Source: an uncultured Lachnospiraceae bacterium
Lineage (GTDB): Bacteria > Bacillota > Clostridia > Lachnospirales > Anaerotignaceae
Length of the DNA: 64,000 bases
Direction of reading: 5' to 3'
Assembly (NCBI GenBank): GCA_944380405.1
Contig: CALWHO010000014.1
Coordinates: forward strand, 1-64,000
Shown here: positions 51,922 to 60,754 of the stretch, piece by piece
Layout of the letters: the number at the start of each line of letters is the position of its first letter
How positions within the stretch are numbered: the first letter of the stretch is position 1
The notes under the pieces: generated by a model
Database searches by the model: none
What the model saw: only the letters and a program-made list of their open reading frames with translations
What the model was told of the DNA's origin: nothing
Translations under genes and position numbers: made by a program

Positions 51922-53619
51922 TTACATCTGTTCTGGTGCTTCAATGCCAAGAAGGGCAAGACCGCTCTTTAATACTGTGCTTACTGATTTAACAACTGCT
52001 AAACGTGCATTTCTTGTATTTTCATCATCGGCAAGTATTACGTTATCGTGATAAAATTTGTTAAATGCCTGAGCAAGGTCTACAAGGTATCTTGAAACAA
52101 TAGAAGGTTCATACTTGTCTGCTGCATCTTTAACTTTATCATTAAATGAAGCAAGAAGTTTTACAACCTCAACTGCTGCATCGTCTGTAAGATGAGAGTA
52201 GTCAACATCAGCACTTACTTCTGTTACGCCAGCTTTTTTAAGTACACTGCAAGCTCTTGCATTTGTGTACTGAACATATGGGCCAGTTTCACCTTCAAAG
52301 CTGAGCATTTTCTGCCAGCTAAATACTATGTCTTTAATTCTGCCGTTATAAAGGTCATCAAATATAACTGCACCTATACCAACCTGACGAGCAACTTCTT
52401 CTTTGTTTAGAAGGTCAGGGTTTTTCTCTTCAATAATTTCTGCTGTTTTTTTAACTGCTTCATTAAGAAGGTCTTCCATAAGAACTACGTTGCCTTTTCT
52501 TGTAGAAAGTTTACCACTTTCAAGGCTTACAAGACCGAATGGAACATGAACGAGGTCTTTTGACCAGTCATAACCCATTTTTTCAATTACCTTAAACCAC
52601 TGTGCAAAGTGAAGGTTCTGGTCGATAGCTGTTACATATATGTCTTTAACAAAGTCATATGTTTTCTTTCTGTAAATAGCTGCTGTAATATCTCTTGTTG
52701 CGTAAAGTGTACCGCCGTCTGTTCTTATAATAAGGCAAGGTGGCATTTTTGCATCTTCAAGGTCTACAATCATAGCACCGTTGCTTTCTTTAAGAAGGTT
52801 CTTTTCTTTAAGCTCATCAACAACTGCTGCCATTTTATCGTTGTAGAAGCTTTCGCCAGCGTATGAGTCAAATGTAACGCCAAGAGTTTTATATACTCTT
52901 TCAAATTCTTTAAGGCTTAAATCCTTGAACCATTTCCAAAGAGTAAGGGCTTCTTCATCGCCGTCCTGCATTTTTACAAACCATGCTCTTGCTGTGTCGT
53001 TAAGAGAGTCGTCTTTTTCAGCTTCTTCATGGAACTGAACATAAAGACGCATAAGCTCTGATATGCCTTCTTCTTCAACTTTTTTCTGGTCACCCCAAAG
53101 TTTGTATGCTGTTATAAGTTTACCAAACTGAGTACCCCAGTCACCAAGATGGTTTACGCCAACACATTTATATCCTAAAAATTCGTAAATTTTATAAATG
53201 GCATTACCAATAACTGTTGAACGAAGATGTCCTACGTGAAAAGGTTTTGCAATGTTAGGAGAAGAGTAGTCGATAACAACTGCTTTTTTGTCGCCTTCGT
53301 TGCTTTTGCCGTAGTTTTCTTTTTCACTAAGTACCTTTGTAATTATTTCTTTAGCGAAAAAGCTCTTATCTGTAAAGAAGTTAAGGTATGCACCTATAAC
53401 TTTTACTTCCTTTATAAATGCAGGTGCTTTGATTTTTTCTGCAATTTCTGTTGCAATTAAAGGTGGAGCTTTTCTTAATGTTTTTGCAAGACGAAAACAA
53501 GGGTATGCATAATCGCCCATTTCTGGGTTTGGTGGAATTTCCATTGCCCCAAGTATTTCATTTGTATCTAAAGAAACGGCTTCTGCTATGGAAGCTGCTA
53601 TTTCGGCTTTAAAGTCCAT
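51922..53619 (-). CDS. argS: Arginyl-tRNA synthetase
   Basis: A 565-residue class I synthetase. The N-terminal Add1 domain is followed by the HIGH-equivalent SPNIAKPFHVGHLRSTVIGN and the KMSK-equivalent LSTRKGNVV; the C-terminal anticodon-binding domain ends in LALLGIEAPEQM. It charges tRNA-Arg and needs tRNA for activation. The upstream gap is only 80 bp, leaving no room for a T-box. Confidence 0.97.
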   Translation of the reverse strand: MDFKAEIAASIAEAVSLDTNEILGAMEIPPNPEMGDYAYPCFRLAKTLRKAPPLIATEIAEKIKAPAFIKEVKVIGAYLNFFTDKSFFAKEIITKVLSEKENYGKSNEGDKKAVVIDYSSPNIAKPFHVGHLRSTVIGNAIYKIYEFLGYKCVGVNHLGDWGTQFGKLITAYKLWGDQKKVEEEGISELMRLYVQFHEEAEKDDSLNDTARAWFVKMQDGDEEALTLWKWFKDLSLKEFERVYKTLGVTFDSYAGESFYNDKMAAVVDELKEKNLLKESNGAMIVDLEDAKMPPCLIIRTDGGTLYATRDITAAIYRKKTYDFVKDIYVTAIDQNLHFAQWFKVIEKMGYDWSKDLVHVPFGLVSLESGKLSTRKGNVVLMEDLLNEAVKKTAEIIEEKNPDLLNKEEVARQVGIGAVIFDDLYNGRIKDIVFSWQKMLSFEGETGPYVQYTNARACSVLKKAGVTEVSADVDYSHLTDDAAVEVVKLLASFNDKVKDAADKYEPSIVSRYLVDLAQAFNKFYHDNVILADDENTRNARLAVVKSVSTVLKSGLALLGIEAPEQM

Positions 53620-53700
53620 TTATATCTCCCTTTCAGTTTAAAAAAATACACAAAAATTTACAACAAAGTTTATCATATAATAAGGTAAAAATCAATACGC

Positions 53701-54522
53701 TTAAATGTCTATTGACATACCTGATGATATGTATTTAACCTGATTTCCCATTGCTTCTTTAAGAACTTTGTAGCTTTCAATACCTGTGCAGTGGCATGTA
53801 TAATACTGTGAGCCAAATTTAATAAGGTCTTTTGCCACAGCCTTTACAAGGGCAGGGTCTTCGCTTTTATTTTCATCAGGTATCATAAGATGGAAGCCTG
53901 ATATAACAGTATGTATGTTTTTAATTCCCAGTTCATGGGCTTTTTCAATTATGTTTACTATGCCATTATGAGCACAGCCGCCTATAAGAACTTTTTTATC
54001 ACCTTCAGTTATAACAAGGCTCTGTTCATGAGTGAAATCGTCTAACTGAATTTCGTTATTTTTTTCAGCATAAAGCACGCCGTTTGATTTTGAAAAATGC
54101 TTTCTTCCCTTTACTGATGAAAATATAAAAAGCTCATCATCTATTTTTAATTTGTCGGTAGTAAATACAAACCTGTCAGAAGAAGAAAGGCTTTTATCAA
54201 GACCTATATTAACAAAACCATTGGTGTCTTTTCTAAGGTGAGTGCCAAATATGTCTTCTCTGACATATATTTTTGCATTTTTATTTATGTCCATAAAAAG
54301 AGATAATGCACCGCCATGGTCATTATGTCCATGTGAAATAATTGCTGTATCAACGTTTTCTAATTTTATTCCCAGTTTTTTTGCATTATCTATAAATGTG
54401 CTGTCTGGACCCATATCGAAAAGTATTTTATGATTTTTTGCTTCTATATAAAAAGAAAGACCGTGAACATGCTTAAATTCAGGAGAAAAACTTGTATTTT
54501 CAGTTAATGATGTTATTTTCAT
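53701..54522 (-). CDS. MBL-fold metallo-hydrolase (COG1237-like)
   Basis: A 273-residue metallo-beta-lactamase fold protein with ligands HGHNDHGG near 84-91, further metal contacts GGCAHNGIVN and ISGFHLMIP and a C-terminal CHCTG. This is the pattern of COG1237, which includes enzymes called dihydropterin-aminobenzene phosphate synthases, although substrates vary. Cytosolic and stand-alone. It is divergent from the alpha/beta hydrolase. Confidence 0.88.
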   Translation of the reverse strand: MKITSLTENTSFSPEFKHVHGLSFYIEAKNHKILFDMGPDSTFIDNAKKLGIKLENVDTAIISHGHNDHGGALSLFMDINKNAKIYVREDIFGTHLRKDTNGFVNIGLDKSLSSSDRFVFTTDKLKIDDELFIFSSVKGRKHFSKSNGVLYAEKNNEIQLDDFTHEQSLVITEGDKKVLIGGCAHNGIVNIIEKAHELGIKNIHTVISGFHLMIPDENKSEDPALVKAVAKDLIKFGSQYYTCHCTGIESYKVLKEAMGNQVKYISSGMSIDI

Positions 54523-54672
54523 TATTTCTGCCTCCTTTAAATAGGTGTTGTTATTTAAAGTATATCAGAAAATATGGCTTTTTGGTGGTTTTTATTTAAT
54601 ATTATTACTTTTCTTTTTTGCTTTTTTGTATCATAATATAATTACGATGGTATTGCCAAAAGGAGGGTTTTT

Positions 54673-55641
54673 ATGAAAAAGAAAAAAGTTCTTTCTGCAA
54701 TAGGTGCTGCAGCAGCTTCTATAGGAGGAGTTGTGCTTTCTATAAATATATTTAACACTTTTGTTTTTAAAAATGCAGTTAAAAAAGATGCTGCTTATGA
54801 AAAGGGCAGTTTCTATGACTGGGAATATGGTAAGGTACATTATAAGGCTTCAGGTAATGGTGAGCCTCTTATGCTTCTTCATAGCCTTAGTGTAGGGTCA
54901 AGCCACAGAGAATGGTCTCAGGTTATTGACGGTCTTTCAAAGAAATTTAGGGTATACGCCGTTGACCTTCCAGGCTATGGCTACAGCGACAAGCCTAAAA
55001 TGACATATACAGCATTTACATATGCTTTATTTGTTAAGGAATTTATTGATAATGTAATTAAAAGTGATACTGCCGTAATTGCTGCCAATGGTTCAGCTAT
55101 GTTTGCTGTTATAGCATCAAAACTTTTCCCTAAAAAAATAAATAATATGCTCCTTATTTCTCCAGGAGGCATAACAGATAAAATGGCAGAAAACAGCGAC
55201 TTTAAACGCCGCACATTTATGGAATTGCCTTTAAAGGGTACTTTTATGTATAACTTAAGAACAAGCAAAAAAGCTATCCGTGACTTTTTATGTGAATATG
55301 GTTTTTATGACGAAGAAAATGTAAAAGATGAATTTGTAGATGCTTTTTATTTTGCTGCCCATAGCGAAAGAGGTAACGCAAGATATGCTTATGCGTCATA
55401 TGTTACAAACTATATGAACATGGATATAAAAGGCTATCTTAAAGAAATGAATGTGCCTTTAACTATTGTCTGGGGCGAAGAAAATGATATGTTTAATACA
55501 TCTGCTGCCCAAATGGTTAAGGAAATTGTGCCTTGGGCTAAGTTTTATGTATTTGAAAAAACAAAGGCACTTCCTCATATGGAAAATCCAGAGGAATTTT
55601 TAAAGGTAGCATTTATAAATATGAAACAGGCGGAAATTTAA
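54673..55641 (+). CDS. Alpha/beta hydrolase with unusual nucleophile elbow
   Basis: A 322-residue protein with an N-terminal hydrophobic segment (about 8-33), probably a membrane anchor or uncleaved signal, then an alpha/beta hydrolase fold: LMLLHSLSVGSSHREW, VDLPGYGYSDKP and the C-terminal VVWGEEND-type (VWGEENDMF) and KALPHMENPEEF segments with the expected Asp and His. The expected GxSxG elbow is replaced by AANGSAMF, so a canonical serine nucleophile is not evident. It may be inactive or use a shifted Ser. A thioesterase gene follows 2 bp later. Confidence 0.82.
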   Translation: MKKKKVLSAIGAAAASIGGVVLSINIFNTFVFKNAVKKDAAYEKGSFYDWEYGKVHYKASGNGEPLMLLHSLSVGSSHREWSQVIDGLSKKFRVYAVDLPGYGYSDKPKMTYTAFTYALFVKEFIDNVIKSDTAVIAANGSAMFAVIASKLFPKKINNMLLISPGGITDKMAENSDFKRRTFMELPLKGTFMYNLRTSKKAIRDFLCEYGFYDEENVKDEFVDAFYFAAHSERGNARYAYASYVTNYMNMDIKGYLKEMNVPLTIVWGEENDMFNTSAAQMVKEIVPWAKFYVFEKTKALPHMENPEEFLKVAFINMKQAEI

Positions 55642-55643
55642 AC

Positions 55644-56099
55644 ATGGAAAATATAAATCAGTTAAATATGGAAGAGGAGATAGGCAAAATAGTTGAAACC
55701 CATTTTGACGACAAGGATAATCTTCTTTTAAATATGCTAAATCCTGTGTTTGTAAAGTGTGATTACGAAAATAAATCACTTACTGTTAAGTATAAATGTG
55801 AAAAATGGAACTTAAACACAGGTGGCAGTATGCATGGCGGTATAATAGGTACTGCTTTTGATAACTGCTTTGGTATGCTTGCCCACTATTTATGCAGTCA
55901 GATGGTAACTACAATAGATATAAATGTAAGGTTTTTAAAACCTGTGCTTTTGGGTGATGAGCTTATAATTACTGCAAAGGCAGACAGCGTTGGAAGAACA
56001 ATTATAAGTCTTTCGGCAGAAGCAAAGACAAAAAACGGCACTGTTACAGCAGCTGCCGCCAGTGCTTCCTTTATGGTTATAGGAGGTAAGAGGGTATAA
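55644..56099 (+). CDS. PaaI-type hotdog thioesterase
   Basis: A 151-residue single hotdog-domain protein with the PaaI pattern NTGGSMHGGIIGTAFDNCFG followed by TTIDINVRFLKPV. The Asp in the FDNCFG helix is the likely catalytic acid. It would hydrolyse small acyl- or aryl-CoA thioesters. Its stop overlaps the next gene's start region, and it follows the alpha/beta hydrolase by 2 bp, so the three genes form one transcript. Confidence 0.88.
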   Translation: MENINQLNMEEEIGKIVETHFDDKDNLLLNMLNPVFVKCDYENKSLTVKYKCEKWNLNTGGSMHGGIIGTAFDNCFGMLAHYLCSQMVTTIDINVRFLKPVLLGDELIITAKADSVGRTIISLSAEAKTKNGTVTAAAASASFMVIGGKRV

Positions 56100-57001
56100 T
56101 GGAAACTAAAAATAAAAGCTTAAAGGGCAACATTATGCTTATGCTTACGGCACTTATTTGGGGAACGGGTTTCGTTTCCCAATCTTTAGGTATGGAGTAT
56201 ATTGGACCTTTTACATTTAACGGGGTTAGAAATATTATTGCATCGTTATTTCTTATTCCATGTATATATTTTTTAAGATTTATAAATAAAGAAGAAAAAA
56301 AGAAAATGTCGCCACATGAGAAAAAGTATCTTTTAAAGGGCGGCATATACTGCGGAATAGTGCTTTTTTTTGCCAGCTCTTTTCAGCAGATGGGCATACA
56401 ATACACATCTGTGGGAAAGGCAGGTTTTATAACGGCTTTATATGTAATAATAGTGCCTGTTATGGGTATATTTTTGAATAAAAAAGTATCTGCAAAAATT
56501 TGGGTCAGTATGGCAGCAGCAGTATTTGGACTGTACCTGTTATGTATTAACGAAGGTTTTTCAATTAATAAAGGCGATATGCTTATACTTATATGTGCGT
56601 TTTTATTTTCAGTACATATACTTGTTATTGACAGCTTTTCGCCTAATACAGATGGAGTAAAGCTTAGCTGCATTCAGTTTATGGTATGCGGCATTATATC
56701 AATTTTGCCTTCTGCAATACTTGAAGCGCCTTTAATTTCAGACATTATTAAAAGTATGGGACCTATACTTTATGCAGCAGTATTTTCAAGCGGTATAGCA
56801 TATACACTTCAAATTGTAGGACAAAAATACACAAGTCCTGTTATAGCGTCTTTAATACTCAGCCTTGAAAGTGTGTTTTCTGCAATATTTGGGTGGATTA
56901 TACTTAGTCAAACATTAAGCACAAAAGAGATTATAGGCTGCATAATTGTTTTTGCAGCTATTATAAATGCTCAAATTCCAAAAAAAATTAAAACTAAATA
57001 A
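56099..57001 (+). CDS. EamA/DMT family transporter
   Basis: A 300-residue protein with ten predicted helices in two EamA repeats: first repeat LMLTALIWGTGFVSQSLGME, second repeat ending ASLILSLESVFSAIFGWIILSQ. This subgroup (YdcZ/RhaT-like EamA) exports metabolites of unknown type. It is last in the hydrolase-thioesterase-transporter unit; the combination could clear an acid or ester product (inference). Confidence 0.88.
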   Translation: METKNKSLKGNIMLMLTALIWGTGFVSQSLGMEYIGPFTFNGVRNIIASLFLIPCIYFLRFINKEEKKKMSPHEKKYLLKGGIYCGIVLFFASSFQQMGIQYTSVGKAGFITALYVIIVPVMGIFLNKKVSAKIWVSMAAAVFGLYLLCINEGFSINKGDMLILICAFLFSVHILVIDSFSPNTDGVKLSCIQFMVCGIISILPSAILEAPLISDIIKSMGPILYAAVFSSGIAYTLQIVGQKYTSPVIASLILSLESVFSAIFGWIILSQTLSTKEIIGCIIVFAAIINAQIPKKIKTK

Positions 57002-57063
57002 GGCTTAATTTTGTCATTAATAATGGAATGGTTTTCATATTAAAAAATTAAAAGGAGGACTAT

Positions 57064-58197
57064 ATGGAAGAAAACAATTTCACAAATGAAAACGAATTAA
57101 ATAACAATATTCCAAATGAAGCTGAAAATAACAATAACGCTCAAAAAGAAAATAATCAGCCAAACAAAACAGTAAATTATAACACAAATTACAACACAAA
57201 CTATTATAGAAAAGACAGCAAAAAAACAGGCTGCCTTGTGGCAGTAATAGCTGTTGTAGTTATAGTTGCTGCTTTAATTATAGGATTTTTCTCTATGATA
57301 GGAAGTATGTTTTCATCAGCTGTTTCATCTGTTTCATCAACAACAGGAAGCACATATACATATGTAGAAGGTGACTATGTTGAAACAATACCAATAGAGG
57401 GTGCGATTTCATCATCTCCTTCATATTATTCAGGTGGATATAATCATCAGTGGATACTTGAAGAAATAGACAGACTTAAAAATGATGAAAGCAACAAGGG
57501 TATTATACTTTATATTAATACTCCTGGTGGCGGTACATACGAAAGTGATGAAGTTTATAACGCCCTTAAGGACTACAAGGAAGCAACAGGAAACCCTGTT
57601 TATTCATACTATGCACAGACAGCAGCATCAGGGGGCGTATATCTTTCAATGGCGTCAGACGAAATTTATGCCAACAGAATGACTCTTACAGGCTCTATTG
57701 GTGTTATAATGAGCTATTATGATGCAAGTGGTCTTATGGAAAAGCTTGGCATTAAAGAAGACAATGTAGCCAGCGGCAGAAACAAAGCTATGGGCGGTTA
57801 CAGCGGTCTTAACGAAGAACAAAGAGCAATACTTCAGTCTATAGTTGACGAAACATACAATATTTTTGTTGATATAGTGGCAGAGGGCAGAAATATGCCA
57901 AGAGAAAAGGTGCTTGAACTGGCAGACGGCAGAGTTTACAGTGCTAAACAGGCTCTTGACCTTGGTCTTATTGACTATGTAATGGACTATGATGACTTTA
58001 TGACAGCTATGGAAAACAAAGAAGAATTTGCAGGATGTGAGTTTATTGAAAATACATATATTTCAAATTCATTCCTTGATAATTTCTTAGCTAAAACAGG
58101 CTTAGGAAATCAGAAAAGTCAGGAGGCTCAGCTTCTTGAAATGATTGAAAAAGCAAATCAAAATCCAGTTCAGTATTTATTTGACGGAGTATATTAA
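57064..58197 (+). CDS. sppA: Signal peptide peptidase SppA (S49 family)
   Basis: A 377-residue S49 protease. The cytosolic N-terminus (1-55) is Asn-rich with NYNTNYNTNYY-type repeats; a transmembrane helix (about 57-78) precedes the extracytoplasmic serine protease. Catalytic Ser is in LTGSIGVIMSYY and the Lys in SGRNKAMGG. INTPGGGTYESDEVY and the TAASGGVYLSMASDEI block are family signatures. It degrades released signal peptides at the membrane. Start ATG behind AAAAGGAGG. Confidence 0.93.
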   Translation: MEENNFTNENELNNNIPNEAENNNNAQKENNQPNKTVNYNTNYNTNYYRKDSKKTGCLVAVIAVVVIVAALIIGFFSMIGSMFSSAVSSVSSTTGSTYTYVEGDYVETIPIEGAISSSPSYYSGGYNHQWILEEIDRLKNDESNKGIILYINTPGGGTYESDEVYNALKDYKEATGNPVYSYYAQTAASGGVYLSMASDEIYANRMTLTGSIGVIMSYYDASGLMEKLGIKEDNVASGRNKAMGGYSGLNEEQRAILQSIVDETYNIFVDIVAEGRNMPREKVLELADGRVYSAKQALDLGLIDYVMDYDDFMTAMENKEEFAGCEFIENTYISNSFLDNFLAKTGLGNQKSQEAQLLEMIEKANQNPVQYLFDGVY

Positions 58198-58202
58198 TTA
58201 GA

Positions 58203-58303
58203 GGGTGCCGAAGGGCACCCTTTCGTCAATATCAGGATTTTGACGAGAAAAAATAAGCATAAAAATGGAGTTTCCAGGCAAAATTCCTTGAAACTCCATT
58301 TTT
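58203..58303 (-). repeat. Hairpin-array intergenic repeat, copy D (short form)
   Basis: Carries only the last three hairpins of the family in reverse orientation: H5 GGGTGCC (58203-58209) with GGCACCC (58214-58220), H4 CGTCAATAT (58224-58232) with ATTTTGACG (58237-58245, one mismatch), and H3 AAAAATGGAGTTT (58261-58273) with AAACTCCATTTTT (58291-58303). The last is a 13-bp stem flanked by A- and T-runs and should serve as bidirectional terminator for sppA and the convergent isomerase gene. Confidence 0.82.
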
Positions 58304-58338
58304 TTAGTTTTAAATACCTATATTATAGGTACGTTTTA

Positions 58339-59121
58339 TTATCCAAATACTTTCTTCATTACGCTATATGTAACAGGTGCAACTTTATCAAAATCAGGTG
58401 TATCGTTTGGCTCTATGCTGAATGTGCCGTCATAGCCACATTCTTCAACAGCCTTTTTAATTTTAATAAGGTTTTCTTCATCTTCAGGAATTATATATTC
58501 TCTGTCAAGAGAGCCTTCTGGTGTGTGGTTATAGTGAAGGTGTCTTACATAAGGCATAACGTCTTTAATGTCTGTAATGTCTTCACCCATTACTTCCATG
58601 TGGTAGAAGTCAAGAACTATTTTAAGGTTGTCTTTGTTTATGTCCTCTACAAGCTTAATGCCGTCTGCTGTATGGTTTGCAAAATCACAGCATTTATCAT
58701 GGAGAGCTTCAAAAAGTACGTTTATGCCGTACTTTGCGGCTTCGTCTGCTGTTATTTCAAGAAATCTCTTGCACTGGTTATATGCCTTATCCATGTCATA
58801 GCCAGCTGGAAGTTTTCTTGCCATAGGAGCACCTACGCCTATATTTTTAATGCCAAGCCTTGAGCCTCTTTTACACATTTTTTCCGCATAGACTCTGGCT
58901 TTTTCTTCTGTAAAATTATCACCTACAATAGGTGTTTTTTCGTTGCAGTATGCATTAAAGCCGGCAACAGGGTAGTTAAGAGCATCTCTTTTTTTGGCAA
59001 ATGCTTCAAATTCCTCATCAGTCATGGCAGCTATTTCGTTGCCTGCCACTTCTATGTAGTCATAGCCTATTTCTTTTACTTTTTCAATGTTTTTTGTAGG
59101 TGTGCATAAACCTATTTTCAT
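58339..59121 (-). CDS. Sugar phosphate isomerase/epimerase-like TIM-barrel protein
   Basis: A 260-residue member of the AP-endonuclease-2/xylose-isomerase-like TIM-barrel family. Metal-ligand candidates are Glu in VLFEALHDK, Asp and His in VLDFYHMEV, His in VRHLHYNHTPEG and Glu in FSIEPNDT. The substrate, a ketose or inositol-type sugar, cannot be specified. Stand-alone gene, divergent from fumA. Confidence 0.87.
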   Translation of the reverse strand: MKIGLCTPTKNIEKVKEIGYDYIEVAGNEIAAMTDEEFEAFAKKRDALNYPVAGFNAYCNEKTPIVGDNFTEEKARVYAEKMCKRGSRLGIKNIGVGAPMARKLPAGYDMDKAYNQCKRFLEITADEAAKYGINVLFEALHDKCCDFANHTADGIKLVEDINKDNLKIVLDFYHMEVMGEDITDIKDVMPYVRHLHYNHTPEGSLDREYIIPEDEENLIKIKKAVEECGYDGTFSIEPNDTPDFDKVAPVTYSVMKKVFG

Positions 59122-59303
59122 AATGATTTAACTCCTTTCAAATATGTTAAAAATTAAATCAAAACCCATATATAAAACCTCTGTAAAAATAATTATAGCA
59201 CATGAAAAGTTTTAATAAAACATAGAAAATGTTTAATATATATACAATTATATTTGGCAAAATAACTTTATTTACGACATTATTTTTATGTTGTATACTT
59301 TGT

Positions 59304-59311
59304 GGTATAAT
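59304..59311 (+). promoter_or_regulatory. Extended -10 promoter of the fumarase operon
   Basis: TGTGGTATAAT carries TG one base before TATAAT (59306-59311). The -35 region is poor, as expected for extended -10 promoters. The fumA ATG is 34 bp downstream. Confidence 0.6.
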
Positions 59312-59345
59312 TAATAGAAATAATTTATTTTTGGGGAGGATTACT

Positions 59346-60188
59346 ATGAGAGAAATAAGTGCAACACTTATAACAGAAGAAGTAAGCAAAATGTGTATAA
59401 GTGCCAATTATTTTTTAAATAAGGATATATACTGTGCTTTGGAAAATGCAAAAAAAGAGGAGGTTTCACCTGTAGGGCAGGAGATGCTTAGCCAGATTAT
59501 AAAAAATGCTGACATAGCTAAGGAAAACAACGTGCCTATCTGTCAGGATACAGGTCTTGCAGTTGTGTTTGTAACAATAGGTCAGGACGTGCATATAACA
59601 GGCGGTTCACTTAAAGATGCCATTAACGAAGGCGTAAGAAAAGGCTACACAGAAGGGTATTTAAGAAAATCTGTTGTGTCTGACCCATTTATAAGAGTAA
59701 ACACAAAGGATAACACACCTGCCATAATTCATTATGACATTGTGGAAGGTGACAAGCTTAAAATTGAAATAGCTCCAAAGGGTGCAGGCAGTGAAAACAT
59801 GAGCAAAATTTATATGATGAAGCCATCAGACGGCATAGAAGGTGCTAAAAAAGCAATACTTGACACAGTTGAGGCAGCAGGCCCTAACCCATGTCCGCCT
59901 ATGATAGTTGGTGTAGGCTGTGGCGGTAACTTTGAAACTGCTGCAATACTTGCCAAAAAAGCACTCCTTAGACCTGTTGGCTCTCACAGCGATAAAGAGC
60001 ATATCAGAGAAATGGAAGAGGAGCTTCTCGAGAAAATAAATTCTACAGGCATAGGTCCACAGGGTCTTGGTGGCAGAACAACAGCTCTTGCCGTAAATAT
60101 TGAGTCTTTTGCAACACATATTGCATGTATGCCAATAGCCATAAACATAAGCTGTCATGTTACAAGACATGCTGTATGTGAGCTTTAA
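59346..60188 (+). CDS. fumA: Fumarate hydratase class I, alpha subunit
   Basis: A 280-residue alpha subunit of the two-component, iron-sulfur fumarase (or L-tartrate dehydratase) family. Cluster-binding cysteines are likely in VPICQDTGLAV, VGVGCGGNFE and the C-terminal INISCHVTRHA. Together with the beta subunit it interconverts fumarate and malate. Start is ATG at 59346 behind GGGGAGGAT; an open upstream frame has no ribosome site. Confidence 0.93.
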   Translation: MREISATLITEEVSKMCISANYFLNKDIYCALENAKKEEVSPVGQEMLSQIIKNADIAKENNVPICQDTGLAVVFVTIGQDVHITGGSLKDAINEGVRKGYTEGYLRKSVVSDPFIRVNTKDNTPAIIHYDIVEGDKLKIEIAPKGAGSENMSKIYMMKPSDGIEGAKKAILDTVEAAGPNPCPPMIVGVGCGGNFETAAILAKKALLRPVGSHSDKEHIREMEEELLEKINSTGIGPQGLGGRTTALAVNIESFATHIACMPIAINISCHVTRHAVCEL

Positions 60189-60202
60189 GGAGGTTTTTTA
60201 GA

Positions 60203-60754
60203 ATGAACGTAAAAATAACAACGCCTTTTACAAAGGAAGAGGCTTCAAAGCTTAGAGCAGGTGACATTGTTTCTATTACAGGCACAATTTACACAGCAAG
60301 AGATGCCGCTCACAAAAGAATGCTTGAGGACTACGAAAAAACAGGTAAGTTCCCTTTTGATATTGAAAATGCAATTATATATTATGCAGGACCATCACCA
60401 GCAAAGCCAGGACAGGCTATAGGTTCGGCAGGGCCTACAACTTCATACCGTATGGACGCTTATGCTCCAAAGCTTCTTGACCTTGGTGAAACAGGCATGA
60501 TAGGTAAGGGAGCAAGAGGTAAAGAAGTTATTGACGCCATGATTAGAAATAAGGCTGTATATTTTGCAGCAACTGGCGGAGCTGCTGCACTTATAAGCAG
60601 TCATATTAAAAAAGCTGAGGTAATAGCATACGAGGACTTAGGTGCAGAGGCTATTCACAAGCTTTATGTTGAGGATTTTCCAGCTGTTGTTGTAAATGAC
60701 ACGGAGGGCAATAATTTATATGAAACTGAAAAAGCAAAGTACAGGACACTTTAA
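60203..60754 (+). CDS. fumB: Fumarate hydratase class I, beta subunit
   Basis: A 183-residue beta subunit with VSITGTIYTARDAAHKRM, GPTTSYRMDAYAPKLLDLG and GKGARGKEVIDAMIRNKAVY, all typical of the C-terminal fumarase domain. It assembles with the alpha subunit; in anaerobes this enzyme feeds malate/fumarate interconversion. It starts 14 bp after fumA behind AAGGAGG. Its end overlaps the CapA gene start by 35 bp. Confidence 0.93.
   Translation: MNVKITTPFTKEEASKLRAGDIVSITGTIYTARDAAHKRMLEDYEKTGKFPFDIENAIIYYAGPSPAKPGQAIGSAGPTTSYRMDAYAPKLLDLGETGMIGKGARGKEVIDAMIRNKAVYFAATGGAAALISSHIKKAEVIAYEDLGAEAIHKLYVEDFPAVVVNDTEGNNLYETEKAKYRTL

Noticed and set aside
58240-58863. A 207-codon open frame on the plus strand
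   Set aside because: It is the antisense shadow of the sugar isomerase gene, Cys/Phe/Tyr-rich as expected for reverse reading, and begins in repeat copy D.
59229-59345. N-terminal extension of fumarase alpha
   Set aside because: It covers the promoter region including TATAAT at 59306; GGGGAGGAT lies just before the ATG at 59346.
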